DNA of 33,446 nucleotides, taken from contig NZ_BILX01000071.1 in NCBI RefSeq assembly GCF_004000785.1, forward strand, positions 1 to 33,446, written 5' to 3'. Shown here piece after piece: positions 1-7,370 of the stretch; position 1 is the first letter of the stretch; every line of letters starts with the position of its first letter. The position numbers were made by a program, and so were the translations under genes. The DNA comes from Paenibacillus ehimensis NBRC 15659. Lineage in GTDB: Bacteria; Bacillota; Bacilli; Paenibacillales; NBRC-103111. Under the pieces are notes generated by a model, which had not been told where the DNA came from, did no database searches, and saw nothing but the letters and a program-made list of their open reading frames with translations.

Positions 1-854
1 CCTGCCGTCATCAGGACCGGCTTGCGGCCCCATCGGTCGCTCCATACGCCAAGCGGCAGCTGGAGGATCAGAGAGCCGACCCCGATGGCCGGCAGCAGCA
101 GGGAAATCCAAGCGTCGGAAATGCCGGTGCGCAGACCGTAAGCGGGAAAATTGCTGTTCATGGACGATTCCATGTAACCGTACAGGAACGAGGTCAGCAA
201 AGCGTACCAGGCCAGCCGGAACACGGCGGGATAGGTGGCTGCTGCCTGCTCCCCCTGTTCCCTCCTTACCGTTTCCGGGTGCGCATTGGGCAGCCGGCTC
301 ACGAACAGCAGCGATACGACCGTGCAGAGCATCGTCGCCAGAAAAGGCGCCCACATCCCATAGGGCAGCAGGTTGATGCCCAGCGGTCCCAAGCTGAATC
401 CCGCTCCATAAGCCATCCCGTAGAGCGAGATGTACCGGCCGCGCTTATCCGCCGGGGAGCGGGACACGATCCACAGCTGGGTCGCATAATGCAGACCGCT
501 GTCTCCTACGCCTACCATAAACCGGAGCACAAGCCATACCCAGAAATTAGGAAATGATGGAAATAAGATCAGCGTGACAAGCACGATCAGGATGCCGCCG
601 ACGATAACCGGCTTGTAGCCGAAGCGGCGCACGGGCTTCTCAATCCAAAACATCGTGGCAAAGGTTCCGATGTACAGCGCGGCCGCATTCAAGCCGTTCA
701 CCCCGGTCGAGACCCCCGTCTTGTCAAGCAGCAGAGTAAGCAGCGGCAGCAAAAGCCCCTGGTTCATCCCGGCGATAATGACTACGGTAATCAGCGTAAG
801 ATAATGCCGGAGCTGGAACGGGGCTTCCATGCCGCGTTCATGGGATAACGTCAA
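1..854 (-). CDS. MFS transporter, 3' end cut by window edge
   Basis: A multi-pass membrane transporter of the major facilitator superfamily; 284 residues are visible and the C-terminus lies outside the window. The N-terminus has hydrophobic segments and then a cytoplasmic loop-2 region (FWIEKPVRRFGYKP). After a central hydrophilic loop (about 197-212) the second half begins, with the second MFS loop motif VWSDRWGRKP near residue 270. The start is a TTG at 854, chosen because GGAGAG lies six bases upstream; an in-frame ATG at 830 is the alternative. A TACAAT -10 element reads on this strand at 902-897 but I see no convincing -35. The substrate cannot be told from sequence; sugar or drug export are both possible. 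It lies downstream of, and on the same strand as, the AraC gene at 1000-1860, separated by a terminator. Confidence 0.85.
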   Translation of the reverse strand, partial: MTLSHERGMEAPFQLRHYLTLITVVIIAGMNQGLLLPLLTLLLDKTGVSTGVNGLNAAALYIGTFATMFWIEKPVRRFGYKPVIVGGILIVLVTLILFPSFPNFWVWLVLRFMVGVGDSGLHYATQLWIVSRSPADKRGRYISLYGMAYGAGFSLGPLGINLLPYGMWAPFLATMLCTVVSLLFVSRLPNAHPETVRREQGEQAAATYPAVFRLAWYALLTSFLYGYMESSMNSNFPAYGLRTGISDAWISLLLPAIGVGSLILQLPLGVWSDRWGRKPVLMTA

Positions 855-958
855 CGGTAACTCTCCTTCGCGACTTCGTTTCGGGATGCCTTGACTATTG
901 TATCTGATCTTTGGTCAAAAATCGACCGTTAGCGTTAAGGAATCGAGCTCCGGACAAT

Positions 959-992
959 AAAAAAAAGAAGCTGCCAAAGCCTGCAGCTTCTT
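959..992 (-). terminator. Rho-independent terminator after AraC gene
   Basis: A perfect 10-bp stem (AAGAAGCTGC at 965-974 with GCAGCTTCTT at 983-992, eight-base loop) is followed on the minus strand by a run of at least six T. It lies 8 bases beyond the AraC stop codon and should separate that gene from the MFS gene. Confidence 0.9.
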
Positions 993-999
993 AACCCAT

Positions 1000-1860
1000 T
1001 TATTCGATAGGAATATAGATAACCATGCTGATATGGTCCGGATACGACGACTTGAGCACATCCGTCACTTCAAAATCCGGTCCCTCCCGCCGCTCGTAAT
1101 TCGAATTCGGCAGCCATGTGCCGTATATGTATTTTCTCGTATCTTGCGCCGACCCGTCTACCCGAAATGCCGCGTATTTCCCCTTCGGGATCTCATAACA
1201 GATGAATCCCGGCTCCAACTCGTCCGTAAACTCGTGCACCTCTTCTCCGATCACAAAAGAAAACCGGCCGTCGTCCTGAAACTTGCAGGCAATCCCGTAG
1301 GCCAGCTCCGGGGCGGCTCTGCCCGGAATTTTCAGATATAATCCGTTGCTTCCAAACTCGCCGTAAAAGCGCGGAATTTCTTCGAAGTATTGCTCCTCTT
1401 GCAGCGTTGTCAGGTATTCGTAGCCGATGATCCGGATCGCGTCCAGATCGATAATTTCAGGCCGGTTCATGTTCAGTTCCCCTTCCGCATGTTGTTGATA
1501 ATCGAGAAAATTCACCCTGCCCTGCAACCGAAGCGGGACGGACTCCTTCCGGTATTTCGCCGGCGTGATGCCAAACTGGCTCTCGAACGCCCTTGTGAAC
1601 GCTTCTTGAGAGCCGTATTGAAGCGCAACGGCGATGTCAAGCACGCTTCTGCCCGTTTCCTTCAATAATACCGCGGCTTCGGACAGTCTCCGTCTCCGAA
1701 TGTATTGGTGCACGGAAAATCCCGAGATGGCTTGAAACAGCCGTTGAAAATGAAACGCCGAAAAACAAGCCGCCGACGCTATGGCCGTAATGTCCAGCTC
1801 CTCCTGCAGATGGTCTTCGATATACTGTATCGCCCCTTGAATCCTTTTGTAATAATCCAT
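1000..1860 (-). CDS. AraC-family regulator with GyrI-like effector domain
   Basis: A 286-residue transcription regulator. Residues 1-105 form the AraC/XylS double helix-turn-helix (ITAIASAACFSAFHFQRLF is the first unit, VLDIAVALQYGSQEAFTRAF the second, ending in GITPAKYRK). Residues about 129-286 match the GyrI-like/AraC effector-binding fold (IIGYEYLTTLQ at its start, CYEIPKGKYAAFRVDG and LPNSNYERREGPDFEV near the end), a pocket for small hydrophobic ligands or drugs in relatives such as Rob and BmrR. An N-terminal HTH followed by this domain is the common Bacillota arrangement. The start at 1860 is the only in-frame ATG near GGAGG, although the 12-base spacing is long. The downstream MFS gene is a natural candidate target, but a terminator separates them. 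Ligand unknown. Confidence 0.9.
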   Translation of the reverse strand: MDYYKRIQGAIQYIEDHLQEELDITAIASAACFSAFHFQRLFQAISGFSVHQYIRRRRLSEAAVLLKETGRSVLDIAVALQYGSQEAFTRAFESQFGITPAKYRKESVPLRLQGRVNFLDYQQHAEGELNMNRPEIIDLDAIRIIGYEYLTTLQEEQYFEEIPRFYGEFGSNGLYLKIPGRAAPELAYGIACKFQDDGRFSFVIGEEVHEFTDELEPGFICYEIPKGKYAAFRVDGSAQDTRKYIYGTWLPNSNYERREGPDFEVTDVLKSSYPDHISMVIYIPIE

Positions 1861-1982
1861 TCGTTCACCATGCCTCCAGCCATCGTGTCATGGACATTAT
1901 TGTACAACAAGATCTGACGTTTTTTTTGATAATCCGTGCGGATTGGCAAATTTTATTTAGGGGGCCGTGTCCGTCGTCCCTT

Positions 1983-2011
1983 TTGGCGTTTGCGGCCCGC
2001 TATGATAAAAT
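1983..2011 (+). promoter_or_regulatory. Sigma-A-type promoter for phasin-like/UbiB pair
   Basis: TTGGCG (1983-1988), a 17-base spacer and TAAAAT (2006-2011) lie 33 bases before the start codon, with AGGAGGG just upstream of the ATG at 2045. Confidence 0.55.
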
Positions 2012-2044
2012 CACCCTATACGGATACGAACAGGAGGGACAGAG

Positions 2045-2404
2045 ATGATTAGAGATTTGTTGGGAAAAGCGGTTTCGATGGGGTTGGGCTTTGCCGTGGT
2101 CAGCAAGGAGCAGGCGGAGAAGTTCGTCGACGAGCTGGTCAAAAAAGGAGAGCTGAACAAGGCCGAGTCACAGCAGTACGTGGACGACTTGGTGCGCAAA
2201 GGGCAGGAAGCCCAATCCACGCTGGAGGAAAAGGTGCGCGGTTACATGCGTCAGGCGCTTCATGAGATGAATTTGACGACCAAGGACGATTACGTCCGGC
2301 TGACGCAGCGTATCGGAGAGCTTGAACGCCGCGTGGCCGAACTGGAAGGCAAGCAGCCCGAGCAGACCGAAGCCGGTCAAACCTTACCTCCCGCAAGCTC
2401 ATGA
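2045..2404 (+). CDS. Small phasin-like (PHA granule-associated type) protein
   Basis: A 119-residue protein with a short hydrophobic or amphipathic N-terminus (LGKAVSMGLGFAVVS), a charged helical middle rich in Lys, Glu and Gln, and a C-terminal coiled-coil stretch (TQRIGELERRVAELEG, about 90-105) before a disordered tail. This is the look of phasin-superfamily proteins annotated as polyhydroxyalkanoate granule-associated. No signal peptide. Its stop codon overlaps the start of the UbiB gene by four bases (ATGA at 2401-2404), so the two proteins are made together. The family assignment rests on composition and architecture rather than a catalytic motif. A role at a lipid or polyester surface, or as an adaptor for the kinase, is inference. 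Confidence 0.75.
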   Translation: MIRDLLGKAVSMGLGFAVVSKEQAEKFVDELVKKGELNKAESQQYVDDLVRKGQEAQSTLEEKVRGYMRQALHEMNLTTKDDYVRLTQRIGELERRVAELEGKQPEQTEAGQTLPPASS

Positions 2405-4080
2405 GTCTCGGACGGAAAATCCGGCACCTGCAGAGGTACCGCGACATTGCCAAAGCGTTCGCCCGCAACGGGCTCGGCTTCCTCGTCAAAGAGCTTGGAC
2501 TGCCCGATCTGCTTGCCGGGACGCGCATCGGCTTGAATGAACGGCGGGAGGCCCGGTCGCGCACCATCGGCGAGCGCATCCGGACGTTTCTGGAGGAGCT
2601 TGGCCCGACCTTCGTCAAAATCGGCCAAATCGCCAGCACGCGTCCCGATCTGCTGCCCGCTCATATTATCGACGAGCTCGTCAAGCTGCAGGACCGGGTG
2701 CCGCCCTTCCCTTTCGAGCAAGTGCGTGAGGTTCTGGAAAGCGAGTTCGGCGAGCCCTTCGAGAAGCTGTTCGCGGAATTTCAAGAGACGCCGATCGCCG
2801 CGGCCTCCATCGGACAGGTCCACCTCGCCCGCCTCCATACGGGCGAGTCGGTCGCCGTCAAAATTCAGCGCCCGAACATTCGTTCCATTGTTGAAACGGA
2901 TCTTGAAATTTTGGACGATTTGGCCCGCCTGGCCGAGCACCGGCTCGACTGGGCGGCCAAATATCAGGTGCGCGACATGGTGTACGAGCTGTCCCAGTCG
3001 CTGCGCGCCGAGCTGGATTACACGAACGAAGGCCGCAGCGCGCAGCGGATGGCGAAGCCGTTCGAGCGCGATTCGGACGTGTGCATTCCGGCGATTTATT
3101 GGGATTATTCAAGCCGCAACGTGCTGACTATGGAGTATCTGGAAGGGATAAAGCCTACCGAAACGGAGCGGCTTCAAGAGCTGGGGTACGAACCGAAAAA
3201 GCTGGCCGAGACGATTGCCCGGACCGTCTTTCAGCAAATTTTTGTGGAAGGCTTCTTTCATGCCGATCCGCACCCGGGCAACCTTATCGTCCTCCCGGGC
3301 GGGGTGATCGGACTGATCGACTTCGGCATGGTCGGGCGTCTGACCCCGATGATGAAATATCACTTCGGCTCACTGGTCATTGCCCTGCGGCGCAACAGCA
3401 CCGATGGCGTCATCAAAGCGATTGAAGGCATCGGCATCATTCCCGACGATGTCGACATGGACTCCCTGCGCGCAGACGTGGACGAGCTGCGGGAGAAATA
3501 CTACGACGTGCCGCTCAGCCGCGTCAAGCTCGGCGAATCGGTCAACGACCTGCTCGCCGTCGCCTACGAGCACCGCGTGCGCATACCCGCCGACCTGACG
3601 CTGCTCGGCAAAGCGCTGCTGACGCTCGAAGGCGTCGTCACTTCGCTGGACCCGACGTTCAGCGTCATCAGCATCGCGGAGCCGTTCGGACGGAAGCTGT
3701 TCGCCGAACGATTCAGTCCCCGCAACGTGGCCGACAGCGTCTGGCATCAGGTAAGCGAAGCCGCCTCCCTGCTCACGGAAACGCCGATGAAGCTGCGCGA
3801 GCTGCTCGGGATGATGAAGAAAGGCAAGCTGCGCCTTGAAATATCGATCGCCGAGCTGGATGCCTTGATGAAAAAAATGGACCGCATCAGCAACCAGCTA
3901 TCGTTCAGCATCGTCCTGCTCGCCTTTAGCATTATTATGGTCGGTCTCATCATCGGCTCGTCGCTCGGCAGGCAGTCGACCTTGCTGTGGAATTTTCCCG
4001 TCATTGAAATCGGCTTCTGCGTCGCCACGCTGATGTTTCTCTGGCTGCTGCTGTCGATCTTCAGGTCTGGACGGTTTTGA
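2401..4080 (+). CDS. UbiB/ABC1/AarF-family atypical kinase, membrane anchored
   Basis: A 559-residue member of the ABC1/UbiB protein-kinase-like family. Visible are the family KxGQ motif (KIGQ, 73-76), the alanine-rich loop in place of the glycine-rich loop (AAASIGQVH, 133-141), the VAVK lysine (K154), the ExD-type segment (AELDYTNE, 203-210), the catalytic HADPHPGN (287-294) and DFG (307-309). Two hydrophobic helices at about 500-525 and 530-555 anchor the C-terminus in the membrane. Length is normal for the family. In proteobacteria UbiB supports ubiquinone synthesis. Bacillota of this kind use menaquinone, so the role here is probably in lipid or isoprenoid handling rather than ubiquinone. 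It is translationally coupled to the phasin-like gene. Confidence 0.95.
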   Translation: MSLGRKIRHLQRYRDIAKAFARNGLGFLVKELGLPDLLAGTRIGLNERREARSRTIGERIRTFLEELGPTFVKIGQIASTRPDLLPAHIIDELVKLQDRVPPFPFEQVREVLESEFGEPFEKLFAEFQETPIAAASIGQVHLARLHTGESVAVKIQRPNIRSIVETDLEILDDLARLAEHRLDWAAKYQVRDMVYELSQSLRAELDYTNEGRSAQRMAKPFERDSDVCIPAIYWDYSSRNVLTMEYLEGIKPTETERLQELGYEPKKLAETIARTVFQQIFVEGFFHADPHPGNLIVLPGGVIGLIDFGMVGRLTPMMKYHFGSLVIALRRNSTDGVIKAIEGIGIIPDDVDMDSLRADVDELREKYYDVPLSRVKLGESVNDLLAVAYEHRVRIPADLTLLGKALLTLEGVVTSLDPTFSVISIAEPFGRKLFAERFSPRNVADSVWHQVSEAASLLTETPMKLRELLGMMKKGKLRLEISIAELDALMKKMDRISNQLSFSIVLLAFSIIMVGLIIGSSLGRQSTLLWNFPVIEIGFCVATLMFLWLLLSIFRSGRF

Positions 4081-4116
4081 ACATCGGACCGGCGCCCGAC
4101 GATGCTTTTTTAGGCC

Positions 4117-4224
4117 GCCTCCTTGGGTTGTTCGAGCTGAGCGGACAATGTCCCAAGGAGGCAGCAGGCATGAAGCAACTCCCCAAGTCCTGACCTTGAC
4201 CGGAAGGACCGGGAGTTGTCCGCT
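4117..4224. other. Highly structured intergenic element with a tiny SD-led frame
   Basis: Three interlocking inverted repeats: an 11-bp stem (4117-4127 with 4152-4162), a 9-bp stem (4140-4148 with 4216-4224), and a hairpin of 8 bp plus 5 bp (4176-4183 with 4211-4218, and 4187-4191 with 4205-4209). The second stem pairs the loop of the first with distal sequence, giving a pseudoknot-like layout. On the plus strand AAGGAGG (4155-4161) is followed eight bases later by ATG (4170) and a seven-codon frame (MKQLPKS, stop 4191-4193). The 3' arm of the first stem would hide that ribosome site. There is no U-run on either strand, so this is not an ordinary terminator. No plus-strand gene follows. It may be a small RNA, an orphaned leader or a palindromic repeat. 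No known family recognised. Confidence 0.4.
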
Positions 4225-4236
4225 TGTTTCGCGAGG

Positions 4237-4842
4237 TTAAGCGTTCCAGCCTCTTTTCAGCGCATCCGCTACCGCGACGACCCGTCTTGTCTGATGCTTG
4301 ACGGCTTCCAGTCTTTTGGCGTCAAAATGGCCGGACAGGTCCACCGTAAGGCTGGTCCCGTAAGGATTCCCGCCTGCTTCCATGACGGACGGGTCGGTAT
4401 AGCCGGGAGCCACGACGATCGCGCCCCAATGGTACATGCTCGTGTATAAGGACAGGACCGTCGCCTCTTGGCCTCCGTGCGCGTTGCTTGCGCTGGTCAT
4501 GGCCAATACGACTTTGTTCGTCAGCTTCCCTTGGGCCCATAGCGCTCCTGTCATATCCAGAAACTGCTTAAGCTGGGAAGCCACGTTGCCGAAACGGGTC
4601 GGGGTGCTGATGATGACCGCATCGGCCCAGGCGATATCGTCCAAGGAGGCGTCAGGCACCTCCGCCGTGGCTTCCAAATGGGCCTTCCAGGCGGGATTCG
4701 AAGCAATCGCCGCCTCGGGGGCAAGCTCGGCCGCACGCACGATCCGGACGTCCGCCCCCGCTTCCCCAGCCGCCTCTCCGGCCACCGCCGCCATCTTGTA
4801 ATTGGTTCCCGTAGAGCTGTAGTACAATATCGTCAGCTTCAC
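4237..4842 (-). CDS. WrbA-like flavodoxin-fold NAD(P)H:quinone oxidoreductase
   Basis: A 201-residue cytoplasmic flavoprotein. The N-terminal phosphate-binding loop for FMN is YYSSTGTNYKMA (about 7-18). PTRFGNVASQLKQFLDMTG (about 80-98) and the GGNPYGTS segment are hallmarks of WrbA/flavodoxin-type quinone reductases, which reduce quinones by two electrons and so avoid semiquinone radicals. Length matches WrbA. The start is uncertain. The open frame's first canonical codon is GTG at 4842, but AGGAGG lies 17 bases upstream of it. The codon at the ideal eight-base spacing is an in-frame ATA at 4851-4849, which would add three residues. Upstream lies a palindrome (4899-4921) that may be an operator. 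Confidence 0.85.
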   Translation of the reverse strand: MKLTILYYSSTGTNYKMAAVAGEAAGEAGADVRIVRAAELAPEAAIASNPAWKAHLEATAEVPDASLDDIAWADAVIISTPTRFGNVASQLKQFLDMTGALWAQGKLTNKVVLAMTSASNAHGGQEATVLSLYTSMYHWGAIVVAPGYTDPSVMEAGGNPYGTSLTVDLSGHFDAKRLEAVKHQTRRVVAVADALKRGWNA

Positions 4843-4898
4843 ATGACTTATGTTCTCTTCCTCCTATAGCGCATCGTTATCGTCATCCGTCGTTCCGC

Positions 4899-4921
4899 AG
4901 AGTTTCGTACGTTGAAACTCT
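4899..4921. promoter_or_regulatory. Palindrome upstream of WrbA-like gene, possible operator
   Basis: Perfect 8-bp arms AGAGTTTC (4899-4906) and GAAACTCT (4914-4921) with a seven-base spacer. It lies 57 bases before the start of the quinone-reductase gene, just downstream of a minus-strand TATACT element near 4930. Its position fits a repressor site, perhaps for a redox-sensing regulator of the MarR or HxlR type, as is known for quinone reductases in Bacillus. The identity is inference. Confidence 0.4.
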
Positions 4922-5790
4922 TAACCACAGTATAGTCCCGCTGCGCCGAAGAGGCTTGAACATAACACGTTGCTTTTGGGAGAAAATACGCATCCCCGCT
5001 GACCAGGGCCAGTCATAAAAAGAAGAAGCCGAACGAAGGCGCTCCTTCTTGGCTTCTTATAAGCTGTGACGGTTCTTTTCCGGGAAGGCCCCAGGCTCGT
5101 GAGGCCATCCGCTTTCCGGACCAGGTGGGACAGACTGACATTCGCAGCGGAGGCCAATTGTTCGAGCGTCATGTCCTGTTCCAGATGCTCGTGCATAAAT
5201 TCGATCGCGCGGGAAACCTGGGCGCTCGTCAGCGGTTTCGGCTTCAAGCACGCTTGCGAGCTTGTCGTATAGTGCTGGAGCAGGTGGACCGCCGCCAGAT
5301 TCGATAAGGAATCCCAATACAGCCTGCCGCTTGCTCCGCCGCTGCGCAGCTCCTCCAGCATCCACCGGCTCAGTTGGAGCAGCTTCGGATCCTGTACGAG
5401 AAACCGCCGTTCCCATCTCAGATTCGCCGACCTGCCGAAGCCGGATGCAGCCGCGATCTCCTCCAGCTTCGAAGGAAGAATCTCCAGTTTCATAAAAGAC
5501 AGCGATTGCCGCCACTCGCAATGAGCCCTCTCGCCCGAGGGGATAATTTGAATGTCTCCCGGTCTCGCGATCCCGTTGTTCATTCCCCCCGGCTCATATT
5601 CGCTCAGCTCGACGGGGCCGGGGGAGCCGTGGATCGCAACGACGTGCCTGGCGTCGGTCGAGCCGTCATACGCTTGGCGCGGGGACAATCTCTCCCACTG
5701 CGAGAACCGGAGGCCGGCCCGCTCCAGCTTGTCGCTGGACAGGACCGGAGCCGCTCCGATGGCGCCGAAATCTTGAGGCTTCTGCTTCAT
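4921..5790 (-). pseudogene. AraC-family regulator with truncated DNA-binding domain
   Basis: The ATG at 5790 (AGGGGG six bases upstream) opens a normal AraC protein: an N-terminal cupin-like ligand domain (about 45-130), a linker, then the first helix-turn-helix (MTLEQLASAANVSLSHLVR, 207-225). Homology stops at about nucleotide 5116. The usual following segment (LFKxxxGxSPxxY, the recognition half and second HTH, about 60 residues) is missing in all three frames. A rho-independent terminator at 5017-5058 lies inside the remaining open frame, so the residues read to 4921 are almost surely not native. A deletion of roughly 180 bp between the first HTH and the terminator explains this best. The gene is probably dead for DNA binding, though the ligand domain is intact. 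Confidence 0.7.
5017..5058 (-). terminator. Rho-independent terminator of degraded AraC gene
   Basis: Stem AAGAAGCC (5023-5030) with GGCTTCTT (5051-5058), plus an inner GAAGG/CCTTC helix (5035-5039 with 5044-5048), followed on the minus strand by CTTTTT. It marks the original 3' end of the regulator gene and therefore exposes the truncation. Confidence 0.8.
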
Positions 5791-5888
5791 CTTCGTCCCC
5801 CTACCTCCCGGCGTCGTGTTGTACCGGATAGTATAACATCTTCCGGCATCCATGCTCTTGAACAAAATGATCGGATCCTCGTCTAAAA

Positions 5889-7061
5889 TTACTCGACGGA
5901 TTTTTGGGATGCGATATAAAAATAACCGAAAAACAACCCGCACAGCAGCGCAATGAACCCGTATCCCCCGAAAATGTCAAACCGGACCGAGACAAACCCG
6001 AAGCCCAGACCTATCACGATATGGACGGCATTCAGCCCTAGCGACTGGAACGAATCGATCGTCGCCCGGATCGAAGAATCCGTGCGGTGATGCAGATACC
6101 CGGCCGCAATCGGCTCGACGATCCCCGAAAACAAGCAAATCACAAGCAGCGCCGCCAAGCCGGAATAATCTTTCGCAGCAGCGATATACGTAAACCCTGC
6201 GGCAAAAACGGCCACCGCTGCAAGCAGCAGAGTCCTGCTGCTGAACCGGCGGAGCAGCGCATGAGCCAGCATATTTCCCGGGAGCATCAGCAGCATCAAG
6301 CCTGCGGAGAACAACCCGAAATAGATGACCGGAATGTCCAGCCGGTTCAAATAGATTTGCCAAAACTCGTAGATGAAATGCAAGGCTGCCCCGGTCACCG
6401 TACCGGATAGCACGACAAGCGATACGCCCGGATTCTCCTTAAAAAAAAGCAGAGAAGCCTTGATATACGTTTTAAGCTCAAGCGGCTCTTCGGTCCTGCT
6501 GTTCACCTGCGGCTCATGCAGCAGCAAGGACAGCGCCAAAGCGGCCGACATCCCGGCAAACGACAGCCAATAGTTCAGCTCAAAGCCGAACCGGGTCGCC
6601 AAAAAGCTTCCGCATAATGCCGCGATCATGCCCGAGATGAAATCGCAGACGTTCAAGCGGCCCACCGCTTTTTCAAACCGATGTTCCTTACCGCCTGCCA
6701 GCAGCGAATCGTACAGCAGCGCGTTTTCCGACCCGCTGCACGCACAGCGGCCGATGCCCGCCAATACAACAACAGCGGCAAAATGCCAGAACTGCGTGGC
6801 AAACACCAGAATGAGAAACTCGGCGCACCCAAGCACCGCGCCTGCCACGATCATGCTCTTCCGGCTAAATTTGTCGGCAAGGATCCCCGTCGGGACCTCA
6901 AGCAGTACGACGGTAACCGCATAAATGATTTCCGTATAAACGACCATCTGAATCGTCATGCCTCTCTGTTCCCAGAACAGCCTTTCAATGACATAGGCCG
7001 GGATGAGGCTTTGGAAAAAACGAATGGCGCCAAGCAGCCAGACGTTGTTCAAAACAGTCAC
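5889..7061 (-). CDS. MFS transporter, 12-helix type
   Basis: A 390-residue integral membrane protein with about twelve hydrophobic segments. Between helices 2 and 3 is the MFS loop motif GILADKFSRKSMIVAG (about 61-76), and LEVPTG precedes it. The central loop lies near residues 190-205. This is a drug- or metabolite-exporter-like member. The start was moved to GTG at 7061, which has GAGGAG seven bases upstream; the longer frame from 7109 has no ribosome site. The degraded AraC gene starts 98 bases downstream on the same strand, so the two may once have formed a pump-regulator pair. Substrate unknown. Confidence 0.85.
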   Translation of the reverse strand: MTVLNNVWLLGAIRFFQSLIPAYVIERLFWEQRGMTIQMVVYTEIIYAVTVVLLEVPTGILADKFSRKSMIVAGAVLGCAEFLILVFATQFWHFAAVVVLAGIGRCACSGSENALLYDSLLAGGKEHRFEKAVGRLNVCDFISGMIAALCGSFLATRFGFELNYWLSFAGMSAALALSLLLHEPQVNSRTEEPLELKTYIKASLLFFKENPGVSLVVLSGTVTGAALHFIYEFWQIYLNRLDIPVIYFGLFSAGLMLLMLPGNMLAHALLRRFSSRTLLLAAVAVFAAGFTYIAAAKDYSGLAALLVICLFSGIVEPIAAGYLHHRTDSSIRATIDSFQSLGLNAVHIVIGLGFGFVSVRFDIFGGYGFIALLCGLFFGYFYIASQKSVE

Positions 7062-7283
7062 GAGTCCGCTCCTCTCATGGGTTGATGGCGCAATTCCCAA
7101 ACCAACCATGGAGGTGCCCGCGAACGATGGAATGTTAAAAATTAGCAGGGAGGTTTTGCGTGTGCCATACCAGCCGCTCCTTCGAATTCCGACATGAACG
7201 CCCGCTCTCTTAGGCGAAGGACGTTCTCGTATTCTTATCGTATCACAAGCGGCAAATCATCCGCCACCCGGTTAATCCCGATG
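7062..7283. other. Intergenic region ahead of MFS gene
   Basis: About 220 bases with no supportable gene. On the minus strand a 17-codon frame (ATG at 7195, stop ending at 7142) carries only a weak GAGAG ribosome site. I find no clear sigma-A promoter, riboswitch or palindrome here. Confidence 0.4.
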
Positions 7284-7318
7284 TAAATAAAACAAAGCGT
7301 CCCTGCTGCGGGACGCTT
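7284..7318 (-). terminator. Rho-independent terminator after Tet(L)-like gene
   Basis: Perfect 9-bp stem AAGCGTCCC (7295-7303) with GGGACGCTT (7310-7318), followed on the minus strand by TGTTTTATTT. It ends the transcript of the 14-helix pump. Confidence 0.88.
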
Positions 7319-7370
7319 GAAAGTTTGTGCGCGATTGCTTGAATCAACGCGGGCCTTAGTCTCCGTGCGT

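Noticed and set aside
4101..4236. The structured element as a normal bidirectional terminator of the converging genes
   Set aside because: Neither strand has a U-run after any of the stems, and the pairing is pseudoknot-like rather than a single hairpin.
7142..7195. A 17-codon minus-strand frame as a leader peptide of the MFS gene
   Set aside because: Only a weak GAGAG site and no hairpin masking the MFS start were seen, so translational attenuation is not supported.
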